From an uncultured Oscillospiraceae bacterium (lineage in GTDB: Bacteria > Bacillota > Clostridia > Oscillospirales > Oscillospiraceae), in contig CAJFQQ010000012.1 in the NCBI GenBank assembly GCA_904419145.1, positions 1 to 64,000 on the forward strand: a stretch of 64,000 bases of DNA, given 5' to 3'. This document shows, piece after piece, positions 18,451 through 25,894 of this stretch (positions are counted from its first letter, which is position 1; each line of letters begins with the position of its first letter). The notes under the pieces are model-generated. The model was given only the letters and a program-made list of their open reading frames with translations. It was not told where the DNA came from and did not search any database. The translations under genes were made by a program, and so were the position numbers.

Positions 18451-19188
18451 TTATCCATTCCCTTTCTCAGATTCCTTATCCCGGAAATAGGCTGCCCGCA
18501 CCTCCGGCGTTTCCCGGCCCTCCGGGTCCCGGAGCACCAGCGGCGGCTCCACCGCCAGGGAGGGCTTCCCGCCCCGGCGGCTCTCCACCAGCACCAGAGA
18601 GGGCGCGGCGCTGGCGGTGTGCTGGACCAGCCGCAGCCGCTTGGGCTCCAGGCCCCACTGTCGGAGGGTGACCATCAGGTCGCACAGCCGCTCCGGCCGG
18701 TGGACCAGGGCAAACCGTCCGCCCCACCGGAGGAGCCGGGACGCCGCGGCGCAGATATCCGCCAGGGAGCAGCTGTCCTCCGCCCGGGCGGCGCGGCGGG
18801 CGGCGTCCGGCGGTGTGCCGCCGCTGCCTGGCGGGAAGTAAGGCGGGTTGGACACCACATAGTCCATGCCGCCCGCCGGGAGGATTCCCTCCAGCTGCCG
18901 CAGGTCCGCCAGGTGCTGGGACACGGCCAGTCCGTTGGCCGCCGCCGTTTGCTCCGCCAGGCGGAGCGGAGCCGCCTGAAGCTCCACATTGTGGAGGGCG
19001 AGGGAGGGCTCCCGGGCCAGGAGCAGCAGACCGATGAGCCCGGTGCCGGCCCCCAGGTCGCACACCCGATCCCCGGCCCTGGGCCGGGCGAAGGCGCCCA
19101 GAAGGAAGGCATCGGTGCCGGGTTTGAACAGGGTGTCGTCATAGTAAAACACCGGCCCTTCGGGCCAGAGCCGGTCCATCTGCTCCAT
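18451..19188 (-). CDS. tRNA1(Val) (adenine-N6)-methyltransferase-like protein
   Basis: 245-residue N6-adenine methyltransferase of the TrmN6/YabB type. Motif I is CDLGAGTGLIGLLLL and the catalytic motif NPPYF (in VVSNPPYFPPG) is intact. The start at 19188 has AGGAGGCGAG upstream. The stop codon is adjacent to the rsmI start, so both RNA-modification genes are translated from one message, a common pairing in Firmicutes. The tRNA target is inferred from family. Confidence 0.87.
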   Translation of the reverse strand: MEQMDRLWPEGPVFYYDDTLFKPGTDAFLLGAFARPRAGDRVCDLGAGTGLIGLLLLAREPSLALHNVELQAAPLRLAEQTAAANGLAVSQHLADLRQLEGILPAGGMDYVVSNPPYFPPGSGGTPPDAARRAARAEDSCSLADICAAASRLLRWGGRFALVHRPERLCDLMVTLRQWGLEPKRLRLVQHTASAAPSLVLVESRRGGKPSLAVEPPLVLRDPEGRETPEVRAAYFRDKESEKGNG

Positions 19189-19316
19189 CCTCTCGCCTCC
19201 TTTTTCTCCCCATTGTACCGGAAAAGAGGGACCGGCGCAAGGGCGCATGTACGGACAGAAAAACATGCCGCTGGGGACAGACTCCCTGCGGCATGCTTCA
19301 AGATCGCCTATGTATC

Positions 19317-19487
19317 TTACTCAGCCACGATGGCGTCGGCGGGGCAGTTGGCAGCGCAAGCGCCGCAATCCACGCAGACATCCGCATCGATCACATACTG
19401 GGTATCGCCCTGAGAAATCGCCTCCACGGGGCAGTTCTCGACACAAGTGCCGCAGCTGACGCAGGCGTCAGTGATTTTGTGAGCCAT
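19317..19487 (-). CDS. 2[4Fe-4S] ferredoxin, clostridial type
   Basis: 56-residue low-potential electron carrier with two CxxCxxCxxxCP motifs (Cys 9/12/15/19 and 38/41/44/48). It would serve anaerobic enzymes such as pyruvate:ferredoxin oxidoreductase or hydrogenase (family knowledge). GGAGGTG lies seven bases before the ATG. Confidence 0.96.
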   Translation of the reverse strand: MAHKITDACVSCGTCVENCPVEAISQGDTQYVIDADVCVDCGACAANCPADAIVAE

Positions 19488-19515
19488 AGTACACCTCCAA
19501 TAGAATTGTACCCTC

Positions 19516-19543
19516 ATTGTAACATGAAACGCCGAAATTGCAA
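19516..19543 (-). promoter_or_regulatory. Promoter of the ferredoxin gene
   Basis: On the minus strand TTGCAA (19543-19538), 16-bp spacer, TACAAT (19521-19516). Confidence 0.6.
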
Positions 19544-19659
19544 GTATGAAAACGGAAAAAATTCTGTGAACATTTCCGAACGATGCTGTCAGGCTTAAAA
19601 ACAGGGATTCGGGGCAATACTTTCTTTACCAAATCGTTTCACCCAAGGAGAGCGTTGCC

Positions 19660-22092
19660 ATGAACGACTACAAGTTTACGCCCCGGGCCCAAAACGTGCT
19701 GCGCCAGAGCCACGAGGCGGCCAAGGAGCTGGGACACAGCTACGTAGGCAGCGAGCACCTGCTGCTGGCGCTGCTGGAGGAGGACGCGGGGATTACCTGC
19801 CGGACGCTGGAGGAGCAGGGGCTGACCCGCAGTGCGGCCAAGGATCGGATCGTCCGCAGCGTCGGCATGGGGATCCCCGGAACCGCACCGGCCCAGGGGC
19901 TGACCCCGCGGCTGCGCCGGGTCATCGAATACGCTGTGGATGAGTCCATCCGGGGCGGCTACGGCTATGTGGGCACGGAGCATCTGCTGCTGGGGATTCT
20001 TCGGGAGGGGAACAACATGGCCCTGCAGGTGCTGCGGGGCAGCGGCGTGGAGCCACGCCGGCTCCAAAGCGCCCTGCTGCAGGGCGCCAACGCTCCGCTT
20101 CGCTCTCCGCAGGAGGGAACCAAATCAAATCGGGAGGAGACACGCATGCGCGTACTGAGTGAATATACGGTGGATCTGACTGCTGCCGCCAGGGAGGGGA
20201 AGCTGGACCCGGTGATCGGGCGGGATGTGGAGATCCAGCGCGCCATCCAGATCCTCAGCCGCCGTACCAAGAACAACCCCGTCCTCATCGGAGAGCCAGG
20301 GGTGGGCAAAACAGCAGTGGCCGAGGGGCTGGCGGCGCGGATTGTCCTGGGGGACGTGCCGGAGGACCTCGTCGGCAAGCGCATCCTGTCCCTGGATCTG
20401 CCGGCGATGCTGGCGGGGACCAAGTACCGGGGCGAGTTTGAGGAGCGGGTGAAAAACGCCCTGGCAGAGGTCCGCCGGGCCGGAAATATCATCCTCTTTC
20501 TGGACGAGCTGCACACCATCGTGGGTGCCGGCAGCGCCGAGGGATCCATCGACGCCGGGAATATCATCAAGCCCGCCCTGGGCAGGGGGCTGGTTCGCAT
20601 GATCGGCGCCACCACCCTGGCGGAGTACCGAAAGTATATCGAAAAGGACGCCGCTCTGGAGCGGCGGTTCCAGCCCATTCTGGTGGAGGAGCCGGGACGG
20701 GACGCGGCGCTGGAGATCCTGCGGGGCGTCCGGGACAAGTATGAGGCCCACCACCGGCTGACCATCACCGATGAGGCGCTGGCCGCGGCGGTGGATCTGT
20801 CCCGCCGGTATATCCACGACCGCTACCTGCCGGACAAGGCCATCGACCTGATGGATGAGGCGGCCAGCCGGGTGCGGATGGAGCGGGAGGGGCTCTCTCC
20901 GGAGCTGATGGCGCTGGAGGAGAAGGTCACCACGGTGCGCCAGGAGAAGGCGGAGGCCATCGCCAATCAGGACTACGAAAAAGCGGCCCGCCTGCGGGAC
21001 ATTGAGGACAATTTTGAGGCCCAGCGCCAGGCGGAGAAGAGCCGGACCCTGACCCGGCGGCTCAGCGTGGAGAGCCGGCACATCGCCGCTGTGGTGTCCG
21101 GATGGACCGGAGTGCCTGTGGAGCAGCTGACAGAGGGGGAGGCCCAGCGCCTGCTCCACATGGAGGACCTGCTCCGGGAGCGGGTGGTGGGACAGGAGGA
21201 GGCGATTGCGGCGGTATCCCGGGCGGTCCGGCGCAGCCGGGTGGGGCTCAGCGATCCCCGGCGCCCCATGGGCTCGTTTTTGCTGCTGGGGCCTACCGGG
21301 GTGGGCAAGACAGAGCTGTGCAAGGCCCTGGCCTGTGCCCTCTTTGGGGATGAGAACGCCCTGATCCGTGTGGACATGAGCGAATATATGGAGCAGCACA
21401 GCGTCTCCCGCCTCATCGGCTCCCCACCGGGTTATGTGGGCCACGAGGAGGGGGGGCAGCTGACGGAGAAGGTCCGCCGCAAGCCCTACTGTGTGGTGCT
21501 GCTGGACGAGATGGAGAAGGCCCACGCCGATGTCTGGAACCTGCTGCTGCAGGTGCTGGAGGAGGGCTGCCTCACCGACGGACAGGGGCGGCAGGTGGAC
21601 TTTCGGAACGCCATCATTGCCATGACCTCCAATGTGGGGGCCAAGCGCATGACCGCCGCCGCGCCCTTGGGATTCTCCGGGGATGCTGCCGAGGACGCGG
21701 AGCAGCGTCAGCGCCGGATCCGGCGCGCGGTGCTGTCGGAGGTGCGCAATACCTTCCGGCCGGAGTTCCTTAACCGTGTGGATGAGACGGTGGTATTCCG
21801 CCAGCTGGAGCGCCAGGATATCCGGGAGATCGCCCGGAGGATGCTGGAGCAGACGGCGCTGCGGGCGGCAGAGCTGGGGATGGAGCTGGTGCCGGATGCG
21901 GATGCGGTGGACCAGCTGGCCCGGGAGGGCTTCGACCCCGCCAACGGCGCCCGGCCTTTGCGCCGCCTGGTCCGAAGCCATGTGGAGGACCCCATTGCCG
22001 AGGCGGTCCTCTCCGGCCGGATGGCGGCGGGGGACCGGCTGAAATTGAAAGTGGAGGAGAATACCCTTGTCATAGCGGTGGAAAAGGAGTAG
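19660..22092 (+). CDS. clpC: ATP-dependent Clp protease ATP-binding subunit ClpC
   Basis: AAA+ unfoldase of 810 residues that feeds substrates to ClpP. Two Clp_N repeats occupy residues 1-145, the first AAA module has Walker A GEPGVGKT at 211-218 and FLDELHTI, a UVR/coiled segment ([23 protein letters not shown]) lies near 430-450, and the second AAA module has GPTGVGKTE and a C-terminal D2 domain. The UVR motif marks ClpC rather than ClpA/ClpB. The usual ctsR-mcsA-mcsB partners are absent here, so adaptor and regulation may differ. AAGGAGAG precedes the ATG. I see no CtsR heptad repeat upstream. Confidence 0.95.
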   Translation: MNDYKFTPRAQNVLRQSHEAAKELGHSYVGSEHLLLALLEEDAGITCRTLEEQGLTRSAAKDRIVRSVGMGIPGTAPAQGLTPRLRRVIEYAVDESIRGGYGYVGTEHLLLGILREGNNMALQVLRGSGVEPRRLQSALLQGANAPLRSPQEGTKSNREETRMRVLSEYTVDLTAAAREGKLDPVIGRDVEIQRAIQILSRRTKNNPVLIGEPGVGKTAVAEGLAARIVLGDVPEDLVGKRILSLDLPAMLAGTKYRGEFEERVKNALAEVRRAGNIILFLDELHTIVGAGSAEGSIDAGNIIKPALGRGLVRMIGATTLAEYRKYIEKDAALERRFQPILVEEPGRDAALEILRGVRDKYEAHHRLTITDEALAAAVDLSRRYIHDRYLPDKAIDLMDEAASRVRMEREGLSPELMALEEKVTTVRQEKAEAIANQDYEKAARLRDIEDNFEAQRQAEKSRTLTRRLSVESRHIAAVVSGWTGVPVEQLTEGEAQRLLHMEDLLRERVVGQEEAIAAVSRAVRRSRVGLSDPRRPMGSFLLLGPTGVGKTELCKALACALFGDENALIRVDMSEYMEQHSVSRLIGSPPGYVGHEEGGQLTEKVRRKPYCVVLLDEMEKAHADVWNLLLQVLEEGCLTDGQGRQVDFRNAIIAMTSNVGAKRMTAAAPLGFSGDAAEDAEQRQRRIRRAVLSEVRNTFRPEFLNRVDETVVFRQLERQDIREIARRMLEQTALRAAELGMELVPDADAVDQLAREGFDPANGARPLRRLVRSHVEDPIAEAVLSGRMAAGDRLKLKVEENTLVIAVEKE

Positions 22093-22163
22093 AATAGCCC
22101 CAAGCCCGGCAGTGCCTCAGAGAGTGCTGCCGCGGGAAAACTACAAAAAGGAGCTTTACGACT

Positions 22164-23912
22164 ATGCCGTTTTCTGGCAATGACGCAGGCGGCTTTCGCT
22201 GGGAGGGGTTCAACAGCGGCGCCCCCTCCCAAAATGCCCGTCGGGCTGCGCAGCGGAAGTCCCGCAAGCCTATGAACAATACCAAGCGGACCTTGATCAA
22301 CATTTTGGTGACAGCGGTAGTGGGGCTGCTCTACTTTTACTTTGAGCTGCCTGCCCTCAATTTCCAAGATCCCAGCTTCTACACCTTTTTCCTGCTTCTG
22401 TGTGTGGTGTACTGCGTATGCGCGGTGGTGACCTCCGGCTTCCATGCGGACAGCTTTACCGGTTATTTTCAATTTGTCAAGAAGCAGTGCCTGATTCCGA
22501 TGCTGGTTGCAGTGGCGCTGTTGGTATTGATCCTGATCGGATTGCTGGTGGGGGCCACGATCTTCCGGGCCAAGTCCTATGCCGGCTTGCTGGAGATCCA
22601 GACGGGAGATTTTGTGCAGGAGGTCGAGGAGATTTCCTACGACCAGATCCCTATGCTGGACAAGGACAGCGCCGAGCGCCTGGGCGACCGGAAGTTGGGT
22701 GAGCTCAGCGACATGGTCAGCCAGTTTGAGGTCAACGAGGACTATACCCAGATCAACTACCAGGGCCGCCCGGTGCGTGTGGCGACACTCAGCTATGCGG
22801 ATATCATCAAATGGATGACCAACCGGGGGGAGGGACTCCCGGCCTATTTGCTGGTGGATATGGTGGATCAGAGCGTAGAGCTGGTGCGCCTGGAAGAAGG
22901 GATCAAATACACCACTGCCGAGCACTTGGGCCGCAACCTCTACCGTTATCTCCGCTTCCGCTATCCCACTTATATGTTTGGCGAGGCAGTGATGGAGGTG
23001 GATGAGTCCGGTGTGCCCTATTGGGTGTGTCCCCGGATCATCAAAACCATCGGGCTCTTTGGCGGAACCGATATCAAGGGCGGCGTACTGGTCAATGCCA
23101 TTACCGGGGAGCATCAGTACTATGAGGAGGTGCCCTCCTGGGTGGACAACCTCTATAATGCGAACCTTATTATGGAGCAGTATGACTACTACGGCATGTA
23201 CCACAACGGCTTTTTCAACTCCATCTTCGGCCAGCGGGATGTGACCGTCACCACCGAGGGATACAACTACATCGCCATTGACGACGATGTGTATGTCTAC
23301 ACCGGCGTCACCTCTGTGGGAGGGGATCAGTCCAATGTGGGGTTCATCCTCACCAACCAGCGCACCAAGGAGACGCACTTCTATGAGGTGGCCGGTGCCA
23401 CGGAGCTTTCCGCCATGGCCAGCGCAGAGGGCGAGCTGCAGAACTTGCGTTACACAGCTACCTTCCCGCTGCTGCTGAATATCAGCGGCCAGCCAACCTA
23501 TTTCATGGCCATGAAAGATGCTGCTCAGCTGGTGAAAATGTACGCCATGGTCAATGTCAGCCAGTACCAGATCGTTGCGACTGGCGATACCGTGGCGGAG
23601 TGTGAGCGCAATTACACGCAGATGCTCCGGGAGGAGGGGATCCTTACCGGGGAGGAAGAAGATCCGGTGGACGAGACGGTTCAGACCGTGGAGGGCACTG
23701 TGGCGGAGATCCGTTCGGCAGTACTCAGCGGGAACACCTACTACTATATTCGATTGATTGGCAGCGAGGTGTATTATTCCATCTCTGCGGTGGCCAGCCC
23801 GGAGGCAGTAATTCTCAACGAGGGGGATCAGGTAACGATCGCCTATCGTCTGGAGGATGCACAGATGCCGGAGCGGGGAATTCTGGCGGGGGAGAGCGTG
23901 ACCCTGCGGTGA
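22164..23912 (+). CDS. Large membrane-anchored protein of unknown function
   Basis: I do not recognise this 582-residue protein with confidence. A hydrophilic basic N-terminus of about 42 residues is followed by three hydrophobic helices (about 43-61, 71-91 and 110-131) and then a 450-residue hydrophilic domain rich in Tyr, Val and Glu, predicted extracytoplasmic. The last 70 residues (TVEGTVAEIRSAVLSGNTYYYIRL...GDQVTIAYR) look like a small beta-barrel. AAGGAG lies ten bases before the ATG, 71 bp after clpC. A long perfect palindrome terminates it. It could be a stress or envelope protein co-expressed with clpC; no function is claimed. Confidence 0.75.
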   Translation: MPFSGNDAGGFRWEGFNSGAPSQNARRAAQRKSRKPMNNTKRTLINILVTAVVGLLYFYFELPALNFQDPSFYTFFLLLCVVYCVCAVVTSGFHADSFTGYFQFVKKQCLIPMLVAVALLVLILIGLLVGATIFRAKSYAGLLEIQTGDFVQEVEEISYDQIPMLDKDSAERLGDRKLGELSDMVSQFEVNEDYTQINYQGRPVRVATLSYADIIKWMTNRGEGLPAYLLVDMVDQSVELVRLEEGIKYTTAEHLGRNLYRYLRFRYPTYMFGEAVMEVDESGVPYWVCPRIIKTIGLFGGTDIKGGVLVNAITGEHQYYEEVPSWVDNLYNANLIMEQYDYYGMYHNGFFNSIFGQRDVTVTTEGYNYIAIDDDVYVYTGVTSVGGDQSNVGFILTNQRTKETHFYEVAGATELSAMASAEGELQNLRYTATFPLLLNISGQPTYFMAMKDAAQLVKMYAMVNVSQYQIVATGDTVAECERNYTQMLREEGILTGEEEDPVDETVQTVEGTVAEIRSAVLSGNTYYYIRLIGSEVYYSISAVASPEAVILNEGDQVTIAYRLEDAQMPERGILAGESVTLR

Positions 23913-23934
23913 GTCCGATGGAAAAGGCGCCATA

Positions 23935-23972
23935 CACAGCGGAGGGAGGGGATATCCCCTCCCTCCGCTGTG
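23935..23972 (+). terminator. 38-bp perfect palindrome after the membrane protein gene
   Basis: Two 19-base arms (23935-23953 and 23954-23972) are exact inverted repeats with no unpaired centre. A second hairpin (23973-23999) follows. There is little T-run, so it may act as terminator with the next hairpin or as an mRNA 3' stabiliser. Confidence 0.65.
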
Positions 23973-24000
23973 CGTCAGGCAGACGATTTTGTCCTGACGG

Positions 24001-24028
24001 CAAAAAAGGCCGCGCCCTGCGGCGCGGC
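24001..24028 (-). terminator. Terminator of ireB
   Basis: 8-bp GC-only stem (24009-24016 with 24021-24028) followed on the minus strand by C and six T residues, 24 bases after the ireB stop. Confidence 0.85.
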
Positions 24029-24051
24029 TTGCGTGCAATATAGGAATACCA

Positions 24052-24297
24052 TTACTGGCTCAGATAGCTGCGCACCAGAATCTGCAGCAGCTCGTCCCGA
24101 TCCACCTTGCGGATCAGGGTCCGGGCCTGATTGTGGTTGGTGATGTAGGTGGGATCCTCGGAGAGGATATAGCCGACGATCTGGTTGATCGGGTTGTACC
24201 CCTTCTCCTCCAAAGCCTGATACACCGTCAGCAGGATGCGGTGGATCTCCTGATCCTGTTCCTTGGAGAAGTCATATTTGCGGGTAAAATCGTCCAT
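24052..24297 (-). CDS. ireB: IreB family regulatory phosphoprotein (UPF0297, YrzL)
   Basis: 81-residue protein with the invariant FTRKYDF start, the helix [29 protein letters not shown] and [17 protein letters not shown]. In Enterococcus IreB is a substrate of the Ser/Thr kinase IreK that influences cephalosporin resistance. In most Firmicutes it lies beside alaS and ruvX (yrrK); here it stands alone between terminators, with its own promoter. Confidence 0.92.
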   Translation of the reverse strand: MDDFTRKYDFSKEQDQEIHRILLTVYQALEEKGYNPINQIVGYILSEDPTYITNHNQARTLIRKVDRDELLQILVRSYLSQ

Positions 24298-24332
24298 GCC
24301 GGCACCACCTTTCAAAACCCTAATCTTTCTTC

Positions 24333-24361
24333 AGTATATACATTTTATCCCAATCTGTAAA
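24333..24361 (-). promoter_or_regulatory. Promoter of ireB
   Basis: On the minus strand TTTACA (24361-24356), 17-bp spacer, TATACT (24338-24333). Confidence 0.7.
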
Positions 24362-24378
24362 GAGGTATTCTGCGAATG

Positions 24379-25488
24379 TTACAGAGATGTAATATTCGAC
24401 CGCGTCAGACGGATATGACAACAAAGTACATAGATCAGGGTGAATACCAGCAGAGCGATGTAAAGCCACACGCTGGGCTGGCCGAAGCGGTGGTAGAGGT
24501 CGGAGGTGCTGAAAAGCACCCTGTCCCATTCTACGCTGTAAACAGCCCAGGAGTCCCAGTCGAGAAGTCCCGTCAGTGCCCAGCAGCTCGCCACCAGTCC
24601 CAGGGAGGGAAGGAGCATCCCCCGGTGCCCCTTCCAGTTGAAAAGCAGCACGCACACCAGGGCGCAGCCCAGAAGAAAAAGGCCGTAGATATCATCCTGG
24701 ATCAGGTAAAAGTCCGCCGGTAGGATGGCGTCCCCGGCGACCAGATACAGGCTCCAGAACACGGCCACCAGCACCATCAGCCCCACGGGGACCCACTTGC
24801 GCCAGTCCATTATGGCCCGCTCCACCTTGATCCGGACAGGGACGGCGGGACGGCCCTCTGCGCCGAAGTATTTCCGCACCAGATGGACCGTCAGGGCAGT
24901 GAGGGCGGCGCTCAGCGCCAGGTACAGCAGATACAGTACGACCACGGCGGAGGAATAGGAGTAGCCGGAGGAGGGGGAGAGGGAGGTCAGAAGCAGGGCG
25001 ATGAAATTGGGGAACATGGCGACGCCGAAAAAGCCGAGCAGACTTTCCAGGATACTGCAGTTGACGAAAAAATCCATTGCTGCGTTGGCCACGAGAAACC
25101 ACTGGCTGTGGTAGGTGTAGTGCTTCTGAAGGTACACGCCATAGGCCATGGCCCCCAGATATAAAAGATAGGCAACCGGCACCGGGGTAAAGAGCACCAG
25201 CAGGAAGTAGAGCACGCCGCCACCGATGGCGAAGGCGAAGGACAGCAGGTTCTGCCAGTCGGATTTGCCCAGGGTACGGATCGGGGGCGCGGTTCCCAGC
25301 AGGTCATCCACCGTGACCCCCAGAGCCTTTGCCAGGGGGCCCAGGGTGGCTACATCGGGATAGCTGCCGCTCTCCCACCGGGAGACGGATTTGTTGGACA
25401 CGCCCAGCAGGTCCGCCAGCTCCTGCTGGGTCAGTCCCTTTTGCTTGCGGTACTGCTTCAGCCGCTCGCCGAATTCCAGTTCGGTCAT
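24379..25488 (-). CDS. XRE-family regulator fused to a multi-pass membrane domain
   Basis: 369 residues. Residues 1-65 are a Cro/C1-type helix-turn-helix (LKQYRKQKGLTQQELADLLGVSNKSVSRWESGSYPDVATLGPLAKALGVTVDDLL). The remainder contains about eight hydrophobic segments, beginning with FAFAIGGGVLYFLLVLF, and no enzymatic motif. Such HTH-membrane fusions are common in Clostridia and are thought to sense the envelope or membrane state; the target genes are unknown. AAAGGAGG precedes the ATG and a TATACT -10 box lies about 50 bases upstream. A few basic residues end the protein. Confidence 0.82.
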   Translation of the reverse strand: MTELEFGERLKQYRKQKGLTQQELADLLGVSNKSVSRWESGSYPDVATLGPLAKALGVTVDDLLGTAPPIRTLGKSDWQNLLSFAFAIGGGVLYFLLVLFTPVPVAYLLYLGAMAYGVYLQKHYTYHSQWFLVANAAMDFFVNCSILESLLGFFGVAMFPNFIALLLTSLSPSSGYSYSSAVVVLYLLYLALSAALTALTVHLVRKYFGAEGRPAVPVRIKVERAIMDWRKWVPVGLMVLVAVFWSLYLVAGDAILPADFYLIQDDIYGLFLLGCALVCVLLFNWKGHRGMLLPSLGLVASCWALTGLLDWDSWAVYSVEWDRVLFSTSDLYHRFGQPSVWLYIALLVFTLIYVLCCHIRLTRSNITSL

Positions 25489-25581
25489 TGGGATTCCTCC
25501 TTTGAAAAAGGTTCTCGCAAGGCCTTTGCTTGTCCTTAGTATACCGGGAAAAGACTCCCATTACCACCCCGCGGGGCGGGA

Positions 25582-25646
25582 ATTTTGTCTCGGCTGGGGA
25601 GAAAAGACAAAATCAGGCCGGGCAGAAGCTACTGCCCGGCCTGATT
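25582..25646 (-). terminator. Terminator downstream of the pheT-end duplicate
   Basis: 15-bp perfect stem (25611-25625 with 25632-25646), six-base loop, followed on the minus strand by TTTTGTCTTTTC. The T-rich part can also form a second hairpin (25582-25590 with 25605-25613). Confidence 0.7.
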
Positions 25647-25679
25647 GCTAGCTGTGTTGCAGGGAAAAGGGGCACTTAC

Positions 25680-25742
25680 CGCAGCGTCGCCCCGCAGTCC
25701 TTTTCCAGGGCCTCCAGGATGCTCTTCATATCCACGTCCGCC
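25680..25742 (-). pseudogene. Detached duplicate of the pheT 3' end
   Basis: 63 bp aligned without gaps to 25899-25961, the end of pheT, with six mismatches. On the minus strand it encodes ADVDMKSILEALEKDCGATLR followed by TAA, against ADADVKSILETLEKDCAATLR and TGA in the true gene. It has no start codon or ribosome binding site of its own and lies about 155 bp beyond the pheT stop. The amino-acid-level conservation, including a working stop, suggests it was once the end of a pheT allele. Confidence 0.85.
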
Positions 25743-25894
25743 CATCCCGCCGGATGTGGCATCCGGCGGGAACCCAAATCAAAAGAAGGAGCGGCAGGAA
25801 TCAATCCTGCCGCTCCCAAGGTTTCGGCAGCGCCGAAACGCTTGGACGCGCTCTGCGCGCCCCGCACAGCGGGGTCCCGGAGGCGTCGGGAACA
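25743..25894. repeat. Hairpin array A, downstream of pheT
   Basis: About 150 bp made almost entirely of unrelated inverted repeats: 25745-25771 (12-bp stem), 25788-25816 (12 bp), 25821-25839 (8 bp), 25860-25874 (6 bp) and 25875-25891 (5 bp). The second is followed on the minus strand by TTCTTTT and can terminate pheT transcription. No coding potential was found. Confidence 0.7.
25781..25816 (-). terminator. Terminator of pheT
   Basis: 12-bp stem (25788-25799 with 25805-25816) and five-base loop, then CTTCTTTTGATTT on the minus strand, about 80 bases after the stop. Confidence 0.7.

Noticed and set aside
19488-19659. CtsR operator upstream of clpC
   Set aside because: No tandem GGTCAAA heptads are present.
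25676-25867. 63-residue frame that ends in the pheT-like peptide
   Set aside because: Only the last 21 codons are pheT-derived; the rest translates hairpin DNA. Treated as a gene-end duplicate, not a gene.
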